Notes: generated from the letters alone by a model not told the origin. Shown: positions 10,971 to 24,503, counted from the first letter of the stretch. The stretch is DNA of 64,000 nucleotides from Gymnorhina tibicen (GCA_013399875.1 VXAZ01000263.1:497262-561261); one strand, 5' to 3'. Made by a program: numbers and translations.

Positions 10971-13015
10971 AAAATGAACAATACAGGATTAACAAGTATT
11001 TTGGTCGGTTTGCTTGTTAAATTCAGCTAAAATACAATAGCATTTTGTTAAACAGGAATCTTTTTTTAAAGAAAAATATACATCAAAGAGCTAGTTTTTG
11101 ATTTTTGACTTCTGTCTTTTTAATTTCATATTTTTGCAAGTGTCACCCTCTTTATTTTCACACAGCCACCACATTCATCCGTTTTCTGTATTTATTCAGC
11201 ATTAGATACAGGGGGTACTCAGGTAGTCAGTGCAATAATTTTGAAGAACCTCACCAAAACCTACTGAAGTCAAGAGAACATCCCACAGTGACCTCAGCAA
11301 ACATGTTTAGAAAGAAGTTAGAGATATCAACTGAGCGTTTTGATGAAGTCTTTCAAGTGTAAATTCAGTAGCTGCATGTCCCCTTTTCTTCATGTCACTT
11401 CATTACATCTCATTGCAAAAGGTCCAAGCAATAGCAAGTGATACATTTCCTTTTATTAGGGAGCAGTGGCAAGGAGCTGTTGCTTATGTTTGTTTTGTCC
11501 TGACTGTTACTCTCAAAGTCACTGAAATACAGCATGGAAATTAAAATATCGAAAAGAAAATAAAGTGAGTGGCTGCCTTTATCTACTGAATAGTGAAATA
11601 TTTCTAGAGGCTCTGTTCCCTGTGGCTGGTGACAAGCTCTGGCTGGACATGACTGAACATCTGAAATGTTTTTGGTTTGTTTTTTTTTTCAATCTGAATC
11701 TCTATATCTGAGCAATTATGAAATCTCCAGAGCAGGGAACTCTTCCAATCAAATATATGCATCAGAGAAAAATATTAATCCTACAAACATGACACAAGAT
11801 AGCACATCAGTGTGTTAGTAACTGGCTCCTTTATAACTCTGCAATAGTCTTTTCCTGACCCATAAATGTCACTCAAGAACACAACGTATTTTCCACTTCC
11901 TAAAGCATTGAAACTTTACATCCCTACATCTGAAAGCTTTAATTTTTATAATTCTATTACAAGCTGCAGTAAAGAGCTGAAAATTCAAAATCCCCAGTGA
12001 AAAGGGGCACTTACACAAAGTTTATTGTTAAGTTAGGCATGAAACTATTCTTTTTTCTAAAATTGAAACATTGTGCAGGAATTTGGGCCCTTTTATTTTA
12101 TCTCGTGTTATACTTTTATGGTGTTATGTAATATAATTTGAAATATGAACTTATATTGAAACCAAGCCTCAAAGCATTTATTTCTGGAAAAAAATAAACC
12201 CTCTAATTTTACTGTGTCAAAAAAAGCTTTTTTTTTTTACAAACTCGAAGCTCTTCTTCAGAACAAGTTTAAGGGACTATCATGTGTTCCCTCAGGTTAT
12301 TTTCTAGTAGGAGTAGTATTTTGACTGCAAGGGTCTTGCACAGAAGCTGCCTCTATCCTTATCTGGATTTTAGATGCTGCCAGAGTGTAAATAAAGAATA
12401 GTAAAAAAGAATAACCATAAGCAGAAGAAGTAAAAAGAAATAAGGAAAGTATGCGTTTGCTTTAGTGTAGGCAGCAGCATGCCTCCACACTTTCAATTCC
12501 CCTGTGGCCAGGTTCCATTTAGCACTTAGACGGCTTTCATACATACATATGTTTTTCCTGAGCTAACAAATATTTCTTCTTCTCCTTAAGGATTAATTTT
12601 AGGCGTAAATGAACATGAAGATAGTGCACGTGAAAGGTCTGACTTTGAGGGCTGCTGAGCCCTTTGAAACATTTTAAAAAGTAGCTTAGATAAGTAGAGG
12701 TGAAAAAGCTGGAACAGTAATGTGACACTGGCAGCAGAGAAGGCTTTGAGGGCCTCATCTCAAAAGGAAGAGTCAGCTAAAATTCCCTATTGAACTGGTG
12801 GGGGAAGAATGCTAAAGAGAAAGAACAAACAAATCCTGCCTGGTTTGCCAGTGTCCTGATTTATGCACTGCATCAGGACTCTCTTTTGTTTCCCCTCATC
12901 TTTCCAGCTATATTGCTGTAAATGAAGAAGATTTCTATAGAGGAAGTGAGCAGCTGGAATTAACCTTGTGCCCATGAATTAAACAAAAAAAAAAAAAAGA
13001 AGGAAAAAGATAAAA

Positions 13016-13085
13016 GAGAGAGACAGAATGCAAGAAAGACAAGTGAAACAGAGAGAGACAGAATGCAAGAAAGACAAGTGAAACA
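13016..13085. repeat. Exact 35-bp tandem duplication
   Basis: The purine-rich 35-bp unit at 13016-13050 is repeated without a mismatch at 13051-13085. It begins GAGAGAGACAG and ends AAGTGAAACA. Identity of the two copies points to a recent slippage or duplication event, or to a collapsed or expanded assembly of a longer array. Confidence 0.95.
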
Positions 13086-13585
13086 ACATACTAAGTCAAT
13101 TGGTTGACTCAGGTCTTAGCCAGAAATCATGGTGATCATTTAGCTGTTGGTATTTGAACTGAAAAAAACTAGTTTTCTACAGATCGAAGCACCAAGGAGA
13201 GAAAAGCAGCAAGGAAAGCAAATGTTGGTATTATGTAGCCAGTTAAAATGCCTGCCTTATCTGAACATCTACCCAAAGCTTGAAACTAGCAGCATTACAA
13301 AAGTGGGAATAGGATTATTTTCACATTTAAAATAGACATAGGTCTTTCCGATTGCATGTGACTGTTCCTGCAGCCAACTGGCAGGGAGCAGCCACCACCC
13401 AAAAATGTAGTGAGACCTCAGCATGACCATGTGGTGCATCCAAGGCACCGCTGCCTCACGTGGCTCCACCATGCTCTGTCATCGTGCCAGCTCCACGAGT
13501 ATTTCTGAGCTGTAAATTGATTTAAAAACACTCATAATGACCTGCTTGCATCAAATCAATCAAAATTCATTACTGAGGTAATAAA

Positions 13586-13590
13586 GGTGT
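13586..13590. repeat. Left target-site duplication of solo LTR
   Basis: GGTGT directly precedes the first base of the LTR and is matched exactly at 14251-14255. Confidence 0.8.
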
Positions 13591-14250
13591 TGTGACGGTT
13601 TAGGCCAAATTCAGGGAAACGTCCAAAAGGAACGTTTCCTCAAAGGAAGGCAGGTTACAAACCACCCCTTCCCCCACTTGGGTTCGGGAAAAAATAAATT
13701 TTCCTCAGAGGAAAGTGAAGGAGAAAATAAAACTATTTATTTAACAAACACACAGGAAAACAATACTAATAATGCTAAATAATAAAATTTCTCGCTCTGG
13801 AGAGAAAACCTGAAAGATTTTAGAGTCCTTCTGTGGGTGTGGTCTCTCTCCTCCTCCTCGGAGCTGGGTTGGCGTGGGGGGCCCCCCTCCAGGCCGGTGG
13901 AAGGTCCCCCGGTGGGGTTCTGATGTTCTGGTGTTCCGAACAAGTCCAGAAGAGAAGAAGGGAAAAAAAACCTGAAGTCCCAAGAGGAAAAAAAACTCAA
14001 CTCTCCGTCCCTCTCCGAAGAAACAGAGCCGAAGAAGCTGACCGAAAAGCCAGAAAAAGAAAAGTGCTTCCTCTGCCTGCTGCAGAAGTAGCTAATCTCT
14101 GTGTCCTTGAAGCACAAACTGTTTTGAAAAGTTCGCTCAGTTTTTTTCTCTGTCTCTTGCATCCAGTTTTAAAGGCATAGAAAGGCTCAGGAATCGTGTT
14201 TGGGCATAGAGCAATGGTAGAGGATACAACAGCACAGTCACCCCAAGACA
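13591..14250 (-). mobile_element. Solo LTR of an endogenous retrovirus, ERVL type
   Basis: This is a complete long terminal repeat with no internal retroviral region and no second LTR in the window, so it is probably the scar of recombination between the two LTRs of a provirus. Read on the minus strand it starts TGTCTTGGGGTGAC and ends CCTAAACCGTCACA, the TG...CA termini expected of an LTR. It is flanked by a perfect 5-bp duplication GGTGT (13586-13590 and 14251-14255). A 5-bp duplication fits ERVL. On the minus strand a TATA-like CTTTAAAA lies at about 14166-14173. A polyadenylation signal AATAAA at 13736-13741 is followed by a GT-rich segment near 13655-13680, as expected for U3-R-U5 in that orientation. 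Open frames of up to 141 codons inside it are chance translations of LTR sequence. The family name within ERVL is uncertain. Confidence 0.82.
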
Positions 14251-14255
14251 GGTGT
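14251..14255. repeat. Right target-site duplication of solo LTR
   Basis: GGTGT directly follows the last base of the LTR and equals 13586-13590. Confidence 0.8.
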
Positions 14256-15599
14256 GTTAGAAACTGTCATAGATTTTCTTAATCACTCCCTTGGATTTCC
14301 AGGTCTTTGGTATCCAGACACATTTTCAGCAGCTGAGCACTTCCCAGTATCTGCGTAAAGTAAGTGAGTGGAGGTGGGTCATGAAAAAACACAAAAATAT
14401 TGCACATTGACTATCCAACAATCTGCTTCTAGATTACAAAACAGTTGTCTGAGAACAGATTCCATGGTGTTGTGCCACATATGAATGTGTATTTAAATGG
14501 TGTAGAAAGCCATGCTTAAAAGAACATGTACATAGGTCCCTCTAAGAGCATGCTGGTGCCAGGGAGTGCTCGGCACGTGGTGTCTGCACACGTAGCATTT
14601 ACTAATATTGGAACAGGGATGCTCCTATCTTCCTTGTATTTCTCCTATACCTGGTGATATTGCTGCTTTCAGCCCTACCCAAGTCAGCAGGAAAAAACGA
14701 AAATCAAATCCCCTCCACATTCATGAGTTTGTTCCACTTCTTCCTTTGAATCCAGTCTGGTCACCTTTCCTTGTTAGTGGCAATTGCCAGCAAGCTGCCC
14801 AATTTTACTGAGGTCACAATGCTCACAGGATTAGGACAAGCTATGCTTTTCTTTTTGACCTGACATGCCTTTGCTAGGCAGAGCTGTTTCTAGATGCTAG
14901 AATTTGTACAAGAAACCTGGAAGTGAGAAAAGGAGTCTAGAAATGGTGAGTGAGTTTCGGGTGGCACTCACAAATGTGGAAGAATATGAATACAGAAAAG
15001 GACAAGAGGTAGGGAAGAGTTACTGTGAGAGAGGGGTGTGCAGGAACAAGCAAATGAGTCAGTGTGTGTTTGAGGAGTATAGATCCACATGTCTTCCTGA
15101 GAAAAACAGGAAACTGATTACATGTGTTCAAAGGTCAGGAGTGTGTGGTGAGAGCTGTGGGAGGTTTGCGTGGCCTAGGATGGGAGGCTGAGAAAAAACA
15201 GCAGGGCAAAGCAGCAGAGAGTAACTGAGTCTCTGGCTCTTTTACAGGCTCCTGGCATGGACCAAGACACATTGTTTAGTCTTCTCATTACTTTCCCACT
15301 TCTGATGTCCCTATTTTGTGGAGTTGTTGGGCCAATAAATATTCATCAAAGATTATGAGGGTTTCAAAGGGCTTGGATGATAAGACTCGTACACACAGCA
15401 ACGAAGGCAAGACCTGTCTATCCACAGCTTCTGTGGGTCAGTATCTGTCTCTGAGGAGGAGACAGAGGCCCATGGCTCTCATGTCCTGACTAACATATCT
15501 GGAGCTCGTAGCCCAGGAAGCAGATGCTAAGATGATCAGAATGGAAATCTTCAATTCTGAGGACCTAACCTGGTTCTGGAATTCTGGAATTAAAATAGC
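14256..15599. other. No gene seen; unique sequence
   Basis: No gene or repeat recognised. There are only short random open frames; the longest, of about 95 codons, is at 14904-15191 and resembles no known family. Confidence 0.55.
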
Positions 15600-16230
15600 A
15601 GAAGATAGGGCATTTAATACCTTTCTCTATCTCTAGACAGTAGGGAAGAGTACATGAGTCTGAGCATGAGTAAATTTGGTGGAAAGGGAGTTTGCAATTG
15701 TGGGTAGCTTCTGGGACAAAGCAGTAATGCCTTGGAGAGAGTTTTACATGTTTAGAGAAGAAAAGGCTGCCAAGAAAGGAGAATGTGTCTGAGAGGAGGC
15801 AGTAATCATATTTTCTGTGGTTAAGGAAAGGGATTATGTGAGAATTTTGGTAATAAAGGAGATAGGGTAAGAAAGAGAGTGGAGTGGGGTAGAGAGGGAC
15901 TGAGCAGAGGGAGCCACAAAATGGGAACATGAAAACAGAAAAAAAGTTCTCTAAAAGGAAGGTGAAGTGTTGAAAAACACTGGGGAAAAAAAGAGAAAGG
16001 AAAAAGGTAAGATAGGAAAAGAAAAAGAGAACAAACAGCAATTACTTCTGCATTGAATAAAAAAAGAAATGACCTTAAGGAAGAAATTAATTAGAAGGTA
16101 TCTGCAAAGATAAAGGATGATGAGGAAAAAAAGAACAGAACAGAATGAAGTAGCAAAGAGAAAGAGGGAGACAAAGTACATGTAAACTAAGTTTTTAATT
16201 AGCACAAAGGATAAAGATATCTACAGAAAA
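15600..16230. other. Purine-skewed tract
   Basis: The plus strand is strongly biased to A and G over about 600 bases, most densely at 15830-16185. The matching pyrimidine-rich minus strand is free of stop codons over long distances and gives open frames of 158 and 84 codons, made mostly of Phe, Leu, Ser, Pro and Tyr. That composition is what translating a CT-rich strand yields, so I do not call a gene. A tiny AGTGTT-GAAA-AACACT hairpin lies at 15966-15981. Confidence 0.65.
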
Positions 16231-17700
16231 AAAAGCATATGGATGAAATATCAGGCACTCATTTATGTAGGTCCCTTCAGGCTCAGATTTTTATGCCTCT
16301 TCTTCACTAGTGACATTTTAAAGTTGAACCCAATTCTCCCTTCTTGGTCGTTCTGACCGTTTTATTCCCCTTGTGACTATACAATTACTTCAGTAACACA
16401 GAATGATGTAATACACATTTTCCACATTTGTGTTTATGTTTTTGCTCATTTTTTATTGTTGTTTTCTTCTGATACTGATTTCCTCATTAAAGCAATTTTT
16501 TAAAATCTATACTGACTGTGTGTTTCTGGATGACAACTACTTTTATCTGGAGAATATATTTTGGTAGAACTGTTGGTACCCAGTCACCGTGCATTGCACT
16601 GCAACTCTCAGCATCACTTACCACATGTACCTCTCAAGGAATGATGCATCTTTCTAAGGAAACAGCAGTGGTGAAAACTTATTCAGGCTACATTTGCCAT
16701 GAGTTTCTTCATGGACAATGTGTTTTATGAGTACTATTGCAGTTATTTTTCCACACAGATGACTCCTATGAATTAGCTTTTGTCAAACAGACACAGAGTC
16801 ATAAGTTCCCATTCCAGTCCCTGACACTAGCACAATCTGTGAATTTGAACTCTTTATTAAAGAAATTGGATTATAAAATACTTCTGTCTTGGAAAGAGGT
16901 TTAGTTAATGGTGGTAAAATATAATGAAAATCTGAAAGCCCTGATAACTTTTTTTTCTGTTTTGAAAAGCTTGACATGTCATTTTGTATTGTAGCTTCCT
17001 TTGATTCCCTGTTCTTGTTAGGGAAGCCAGTGTAATGAGGGAGGCAGAAGGCTGGATAATAATCCTGCCTTTAGCATCTGGATGGCACCATAGATTTAAA
17101 CACAGTTTTAGAAGGGTACCACAAGTTTGCTGTGTGATTGTTTGTTATGCTTTTTCAGGCTCTGAATGAATTCGGTATGCACTATGAAAAATTTCTAAAG
17201 TAAACTTTGCATAGAATGGGTATAATGAAGGGACCATTTGTCTCATCTCATTAAACCAAATGGGAAACTTGGGATCATAATTCTGTGAAATTTTTATGTT
17301 GTAACTTAAGGAATGACCCCAGAATGGGCAGGTGCACTTGCACAGACTTTGGTCTAGCTGGCACAGCAGGAAATGCAGTGGAGATGTGGTAGTCCAGACC
17401 TCAGCACTAAATGGGTCCTGGAAACTTTGTCCAGCTCATAGCAAAGCTTGTGTCACCTTGTCTTCACTGCTTGGGTCCTGCAGGTAATTACACATGGAGG
17501 AGAAGCTGTAACTAGCCATTAATAGAAGATAGGATTTCCAAATGGCCAGGCCATTCCCAGTGTTCTTTTTCCCCCCATGCTCAGAGGCAGCAAATGATGC
17601 TATCCTGAAGTGCATGTCATGCAAAGCAGGCTCTGCTTCTGCCTGGGCAGGTTTTAACAAAAACAAGGCACCTTGGATTTCAGCTGTGAGAAGTGCTGAG

Positions 17701-17726
17701 CATGCATGCTCATGCATGCTCATGCA
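17701..17726. repeat. Decamer repeat CATGCATGCT
   Basis: Two and a half copies of CATGCATGCT in direct order, followed by a further CATGCTC at 17731-17737. Each unit contains the palindrome CATGCATG, an alternating purine-pyrimidine run. Confidence 0.85.
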
Positions 17727-20525
17727 ATTCCATGCTCTTTACTTGGGGCAGAAGGTTCTGCTCCCTTGGCAGGGTCATCCAAAATCATGGAAAGACCTTG
17801 GCTGTGAAACCTACTGTCACCACTAGCAACCTTCTTATGTGATGTTCCTGGAGTTTTCTTCCATACAGGTTCAATACCTAAACTATGTCCTCCAAACCAA
17901 GAGGAAGGAGACCCAGGACTGCAGTGAACTTGGACAAAGCTTGCAAGGAGTTTTCTATTATGAATAAGAGGACGATGGAGTGGAGAGTAGATGGGAAGGA
18001 AAGCGAAAGCTCCAACCAGCGAGCTCATGTTTCAGGTTTTGAAGCACTTTCAGCCAAAAGAAAAGCCTGGGAATACAATCTTCCACCAAAGATCTGCTGC
18101 AACAACATGGTTTCAGGCCTCCTTGCCAAACCACAGTAGATGGTTGGCATGCTTGCAAGGGCATAATTTCTTTCTCCACTTTTAGGCTTGTTCTGTGTGG
18201 GACTGGTGAGAGGGGCAAATATATTAGAGGGTGAAAATGAGTGTTTAGTCCTGCAGCAGATGGATGCTCCTTCTGTCTAGGGTTTAACTACTGACAGTAG
18301 TAAATACTGTTAGATTTGCAAAGAAATGTGGACTTGCTTATCATTGCCACAGATAAGATGACACATGAAAGCTATTTGAAGCCTGAAGTAAGTCTGGAGA
18401 AGTAGTTCTGCATGTCACACTGACAACAGCCTTATACATACACACGTATTACGTCCCATTAAGCTAAAGGAAAGAAATTACTGCTTTCGCATTTCCACTC
18501 TTCTGTGTAATTATATTTCTGTATAAAGGGAACAGCAGGTAGAGTGAAAAATAAGTGTAGCTGGTTTTACATGTGCGCACACATATATATTCTGTGTATG
18601 TGTATATATACAAAGGGTTCTACTACAATAAAGCCAGCCTGGCCAAATTGTTTGTCTTCTCTGGGAGATTTTGTATTAAGTCTTGTGTTCTTACCAGCCT
18701 CACAAGGATCTCAGATAAGGAAACTGCACCTTTGTGAACAGAACAGAAGAAAATCTATTGTTCCGATGTTTATCTATTTGCATATTTGGAAAGTGTGACC
18801 TCATTCTCCATTCATTGCCCTGTTCTATTCTTCAATTTATCTCTGAATATATTTTCTTTGACCATCTCTCTGATGCAGATTACTTAATCTTAATGAGTGG
18901 AAACTCACTAGTTATTATTAAAACTGTTAAAGCAATGTAAGGTTTCATTTTCATGTGTAGGATCCTCTTATTCTTAATTGTAGTGATCTCATTCCCTAAA
19001 GTGTCTGTGCTTCCATTATTAACTCCTATTAATAAATTGTATTAATAATATACCATACAAATCCCAGTCTGAGCTGAAACACTGCAAAACAAACCCAGAC
19101 AGGGAGGAAACAATCCTCATGGTTTTTTTTAAAAGGAAGCAGAAATATTTCATTTAAAAGCAGAGCCAAAGACAATATTGCACTGGATTCTCCATTTTTC
19201 TGACACTTTACTCCTCTTGTCCTACGAAGAAGCTCTAAGCGTGCCCCAAATAAAGACCAGACAGACCCTGCTTTGAAAGGCTGATACACTTGTGGCATGA
19301 ATTGAGAGTTAAGGTCAGACTGCCCTTGTGCAATGCCAAACCTGGAATCCTGACTGTGGGATCTTCAGTTGAAAAAAATTAAGTCTGCCCTGAATTTCTC
19401 AAAGTTCACTACAGAGCAGCACAAACTCATAGAGTTTCAAATCATAAAGAGCAATTACACTGTAAGGGTCTGAATCAAGCTGTCACCGCTGCGCTGTTGT
19501 AGACAAGCACTGATGCAGCAAGAGGCATCACTGAGCTGGCATCACCTCACTGCAGCTGATGTAAAAATATTACTGCATATAGGAACCACACTATGGAGCT
19601 GCTTGTGGAGTCCTCATGCAGTGTGAGGAAAAGAGGAGAGGGGAAAGGGGAAAGAAGCCTGGAAGCAGCTACAAGCTCACTGCCATCCAGCCACGCCTCA
19701 AACCTCCATTCAGATGTACATTACTGGACACAGAGGCAGGTAGAGCTTGCACCATGGGCAAGAAAAGGAGTGCTGGGCTTTGTCCTGTAGCCCCTTGAGC
19801 TCTCCAGCCCCTCAGGGCAGCCTGGCCAGGGGTGCAGACTGGGTCAGGAAAGAGGGATTGAAGTGTCCAGGTGACACAGTAGCAGAAGGAAAGCTGTGTG
19901 TAAATCCTGATGAAGTGTGGACTGTCTTTTGCTTCACTAAGACATAAATAGTTCTGTAAATAATTGTTCCTAAAATTAGTGTTTTGAGTTTTTTCCCTAT
20001 ATTAGCTTTCCAGTTCTAAATAAGTAGGTTGACGATTTCAGCATGTTGTCTTTTTTGTAGGGCATTTGGTAGTGCCTATTTTTCCCATGCTTGTTGTGAG
20101 GACTTGAGCCTGCGTTTCAATTTTAAGCCGCATTTTCTCAACATCTGACCCTTTCAGCATTGCTGCTGGTGATGCTGGGCAGAGAGAAGCAGGGACTGAT
20201 GCCATGCAGAGTTACTACGGGGCAGCTGAGACCCTTGTTGAGCTCGAAGCTAAGCTGATGCCTCTGGCCAGGGAAGGGCCTCCGCGCCACGTCTCGGGGA
20301 GCCTGGCTGGACATCTCCTGCGGGATGTGTTATCAGCACCGTGCCTCTGCTTCCACTTCTGGCAGAGCACAGCGAGGACAGGGATGAGCAAAATGCCAGA
20401 GTCTCTGCCTGGTGCAGAGATGATCCTCTTGGCTCTTCTACTAAATATTTCATTTGAACCAAGTTCAGGGCTCAGCCAGACTGGCTCCAGAGCCCTTGAA
20501 CACAGCCTGCATGAGTGAGATGACA

Positions 20526-20593
20526 AGCTCAGCTTAGCTTAGTTTGGCTCAGCTCATGCTTTCCAGATCAGCTCAGCTCGGCTCAGCTCGTGC
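20526..20593. repeat. Degenerate (AGCTC)n pentamer repeat
   Basis: Imperfect AGCTC/AGCTT units run over 20526-20555 and again over 20574-20592, with a short interruption. The second block reads AGCTCAGCTCGGCTCAGCTC. Confidence 0.8.
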
Positions 20594-23500
20594 CTCCAAG
20601 ACAGCACTTGCCACCCCAGCTCACTGGGAGTGAGGAATATGCAAGCAAGGGATTGCTTTCTACCTTTAGTGGTATCCCTAATAAGGCATTTCCTTCTTTT
20701 CTGTCAGCTGTTGCTTATCCCGCTAGGTCTTTCTCCCCTCCCCTACAGCTTTTCTAGTTTGCTTCCTCCTGAGGCTTAAATAAGAAATGAGATTGAGGAA
20801 GGCAGAAGCAAGAAAAATTTCACAGAAAGGATATCAGGTCCTGTGTAGATAAGTACTTCTTAGCAAATATGGATAAAAATGTTTGGTGGAAGCAGCTTTA
20901 TGTTAGATAGTATCAGCTTGTTATAACTGGGACATTTTGCAGGAAATATTGATTATAATGATATTTCACATTGAACAAAATGGAAAGTAATGAAGCTACC
21001 TTCTCACTTTCTGTAAGGCAATGTTTTGAAATGACAGGCTGATCAGACTGGAACCCCTTGGCTTCATTTTGGAGTGGCTTTCACTGCAAATTTTCCTTTT
21101 AAATGAAAAATTATAACCGACAAATGTCATAACAGAAAGTAACATTTTAATTAAAAACATTTGTAGGGAAGATTCTGAAAATAAACATTCTGTTCTGATC
21201 TAATATGGAAAGATTCAAAATCCTGGACTGTCTCTGAGACAGAAATTCTGGCTCCTGCATAGCTCTGATAATATCCAGAGCTCAAGCAAAGCATTGATCC
21301 TGGATTCCTTGACCAGTAAAACTGCTTTTGTCTGTGTGTGTGTGTTTTCTGCAGATGGCTTCCATCCCTCTTTATTGTAGCAGTTCCTAATATCAGCCAA
21401 AAATATCTGCACAAAAGCCTCTGTTATGTCTCTGGGCTTGAATTCTGGCCAATGTTACATATATGGAGAATAGAAACCCAGGATCTTGAATGGCTATCTT
21501 TTGCATTATACTGACAGAGCCCGAGCTGGATAATATGCAGTGTGCAAACTGAAATTGAATGAGCCATAAAGACTGAAATTATTCATTTGGGAAGTATGTT
21601 CTGAGTGTCACCGACACCTTAGAGATCAGAGAAAAATAAATAAAAGCATTTTCTCTTTTGTTATTAGTTTGTATCTTTGCTTACTGAACTGTGTGCTGGG
21701 AAGCCAGAAAGGTCTTGCAAGGGGCAGAGAACGTAAAATTTCCATTATGCTGTGGCTCTGTGGCAGCATTTGGTATAGGTGAAGTGCCTTCTGAAAGCAG
21801 CCTCTGCACAGGGCATGCAAAATGTGAAGCAGCTTACAAGCCTCATGGCTTTGCCTCTCATTACTGCAGAAATAAAACTTCCTTTTAGACATTGCCACAA
21901 AAGCAGGGGTTCCAGACGCAGTTTTGTATCACAGACTGGCAACAACAAAGATATGTATTTTCTAGAAGTGCCATTTTCCATTCCAATAACTCTATTAGAT
22001 TCCAAAGCTATACATGTTTCTTATTTTAGGATTAATATATCTGATAAGAGAACTGCTTGTCCAAATCCTCTACAGTGCAAGGGGAGAAAGGGTGCAGGTT
22101 TTTAGAGTACGATGTCAATTGAAGTACTTAGGCTTTTCTAAGCTATATGCATTTTTTAAAAACCTCTACCTAGCAGTCACCAATTACTTTCCACTGCCTG
22201 TAGTTCATAGGGCAGGAGAATATACAGCTTGAGAAAACAAAGCTGAAAGCATCTATTCATTATGCTACAGATTTCTGCTGCCTTTCCTTACAATACAAAG
22301 AGGTTTCCCATGGCATATATCTCAATAACCTCTGCTAAGCCACGCAGGACTGCTCCAGGCTGGTGGGCTGCTCTCAGCAACAGCGCAGCCTGGTCAGCAC
22401 ACAGCTTCCCCAAATGTCTGGGTGGCCCAGCACCACAGGATGTGTCTGTCTATCGGTGGTCCCCAGACCTCCAAGGCTGTCCTTGCAGTGCAAACAGGTG
22501 CTTCTTGCTGCAGCCCAGGCAGTGGGGTGTGGCTGAAGGGTTGTCAGGGCTCAGGCAGTGCGTTGGTGTGCTAGCGGTGGTTACAAATTACAACAAACCC
22601 TGCGTGGTATTTGGAGCATGTGCAAGCTCCAGTTGGGAGATTCTCCCAACTTTTGTTCAGTCCCTTTTGTTCAGCTAAGCCCAGGGGATCCTGGATCATG
22701 CAAAGGACTGCAGAGTTTAAAGTATTTTCATATCTCTGGGTTATGTTTGGAAGAGAACGGTCTCATGCTGAAAGCTTCAAACCAACACAGAGAAGGGCAG
22801 TTTGTGCCAGGCAGCTGGAGGAGATTTGGCCTTCGAAACACATCCACAAGCCTCAGAGAGAGCCCTGCTCTCTGCCCAAATTGCAGTGATGCCCTAGTGA
22901 GAGCCCACCGCCCCCATCTGGGAGAGGCTGCAGGAAGGGATGGCACAAGACAGGTTCTCAGACATGAAGTTTCCAGCACACTGTAGTGACAGGGAATTTT
23001 TCTCTGTCATGGGATCATTCGAGCAGCCCCTGTTCCACCCACATTTGTCATTACCAAAACAATGGATGGCATATCTTGCCTGCTTTTGTCTGGGTGGCAA
23101 ATACACTTCAGAAAGGGAATGAAAGGTGGGTGTGAAAATGCTTGACTGCTATAATTGTCTCCTATTAGCTTAAACATTTCTCCTCCTTTTCTGCACGTTT
23201 ACCCAGACTAAAGACAAGGGAGTGAGTAAAGATGTTATCTGGGGTTGGTTCACTTCCTTGTTTTGTGTCTTGTTTGTTGTTTAAATTTCTATTTTTAAAT
23301 TGGAAATGAATATTTGTACTATCCAGTATCAATTGTAGTTTTAATGAAACAAAATCTTTCAATGCTTTTATCCTCATTTTAATTTCTACCAGTCCCTAGA
23401 AAGCTCCCCTCAACAGGCTAAACGCTTAGATTTAAATGACATTTCCTTGTTCACAAAAGCAATGATTTCTTGTGTGATTCGTGTCACTGGGAAAAGTGAC

Positions 23501-24485
23501 AATTCTTGGGAGGGATAGGATCTTGTAGGTTAGGTTATATTAGACTTGAGTTATCACATGAATCTTATTATTCTGTGTAGGTTCCTCATAATTTTTTTAT
23601 GTTTTCATCATATCCCACTGAAGACTTTGATGTACATTCAGAAGCAGATTGAACTGTGGCAGGCAGTTTCCCTCTCTAGCTTCTGTCTTGCCCTTTTCTG
23701 GGAAACGTCTGCCCCCCCAGTATGGACTGTGGGGCTTCTCCTAAATCCATGCAGTTAGCTGCCAGGCTAATTAAAGGAGATTTTAATCTGTTTTGATTCA
23801 TGGCAACATGCTGCTCTGCAAAATGTTATGGTCAAGAGGTGGCTCAAAAGCCACCCAGCCACCTGAGCTACAGGAACAGCAGCTTTCAAGGGGTGACAGA
23901 GTGGACAATGAAGGAGTAGAGATCACTTCAGCAGCAGGACTTCAATCTGACAGTAAACGTGTGTCAAGATCCTTAAAGCCTCCCAAGGAAGAAAAGTTAC
24001 AGCAAAATATTAATATACTCGTCCCCCCATCAATGTAATGTTTCTGTCCTTCATGTGCCTGCACAAGTTCGTGGTCTGATGACAAGGATGGTGTTGAAAG
24101 CTTAAGCCATCTTCATCTCTTTCTTGAATTTTCCAATAACATTCCAGTATAAAATCCAAAGGAGGGATAGCAGCATTGTCTGTCATATTTTGCTGCTGTG
24201 AAATTGTGTGACACTAAAGCACAGGAAAGAAAACAAAGTCTTGAAAGCTGATAATCCCTGCACTTTGTTGGTTACAGAAAAGCCAGGTTAATCCCAAAAT
24301 ATTGCTGCTGTTTCTGGTGCTGACATACCATCTGCTCTTGTTCATGTTAGACTTGACCGGGTATGAACTTTAAAGCCCTTCTTGTGGATGACACTTATTT
24401 GTGTCTTCAGACATTTTACCTTTATGTAAAAGTGCTTTTGCTTTCCCTTGTAGAAACCCATTTGCTTTAATGATGTGGTAATTAC

Positions 24486-24503
24486 CAGCAGCAGCAGCAG
24501 CAG
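24486..24503. repeat. (CAG)6 microsatellite
   Basis: Six perfect CAG units in a non-coding context. Confidence 0.95.

Larger units (their letters stand above)
7201..13015. other. No gene seen; AT-rich unique sequence with two stem-loops
   Basis: No gene or recognisable mobile element. Apart from the inverted repeats at 7754-7797 and 10931-10970, I see only short A and T runs and random open frames. A 14-A run lies at 12985-12998. The AT-rich part at about 7300-7420 is rich in homeodomain-type TAAT cores, but that is expected from base composition. Confidence 0.55.

Noticed and set aside
13737..14162. 141-codon minus-strand and 115-codon plus-strand frames
   Set aside because: Both lie wholly inside the solo LTR and have no retroviral protein motif.
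15565..16041. 158-codon minus-strand frame rich in Phe, Leu and Ser, looking membrane-like
   Set aside because: It is the translation of a pyrimidine-rich strand, with no orderly membrane segments or conserved motif.
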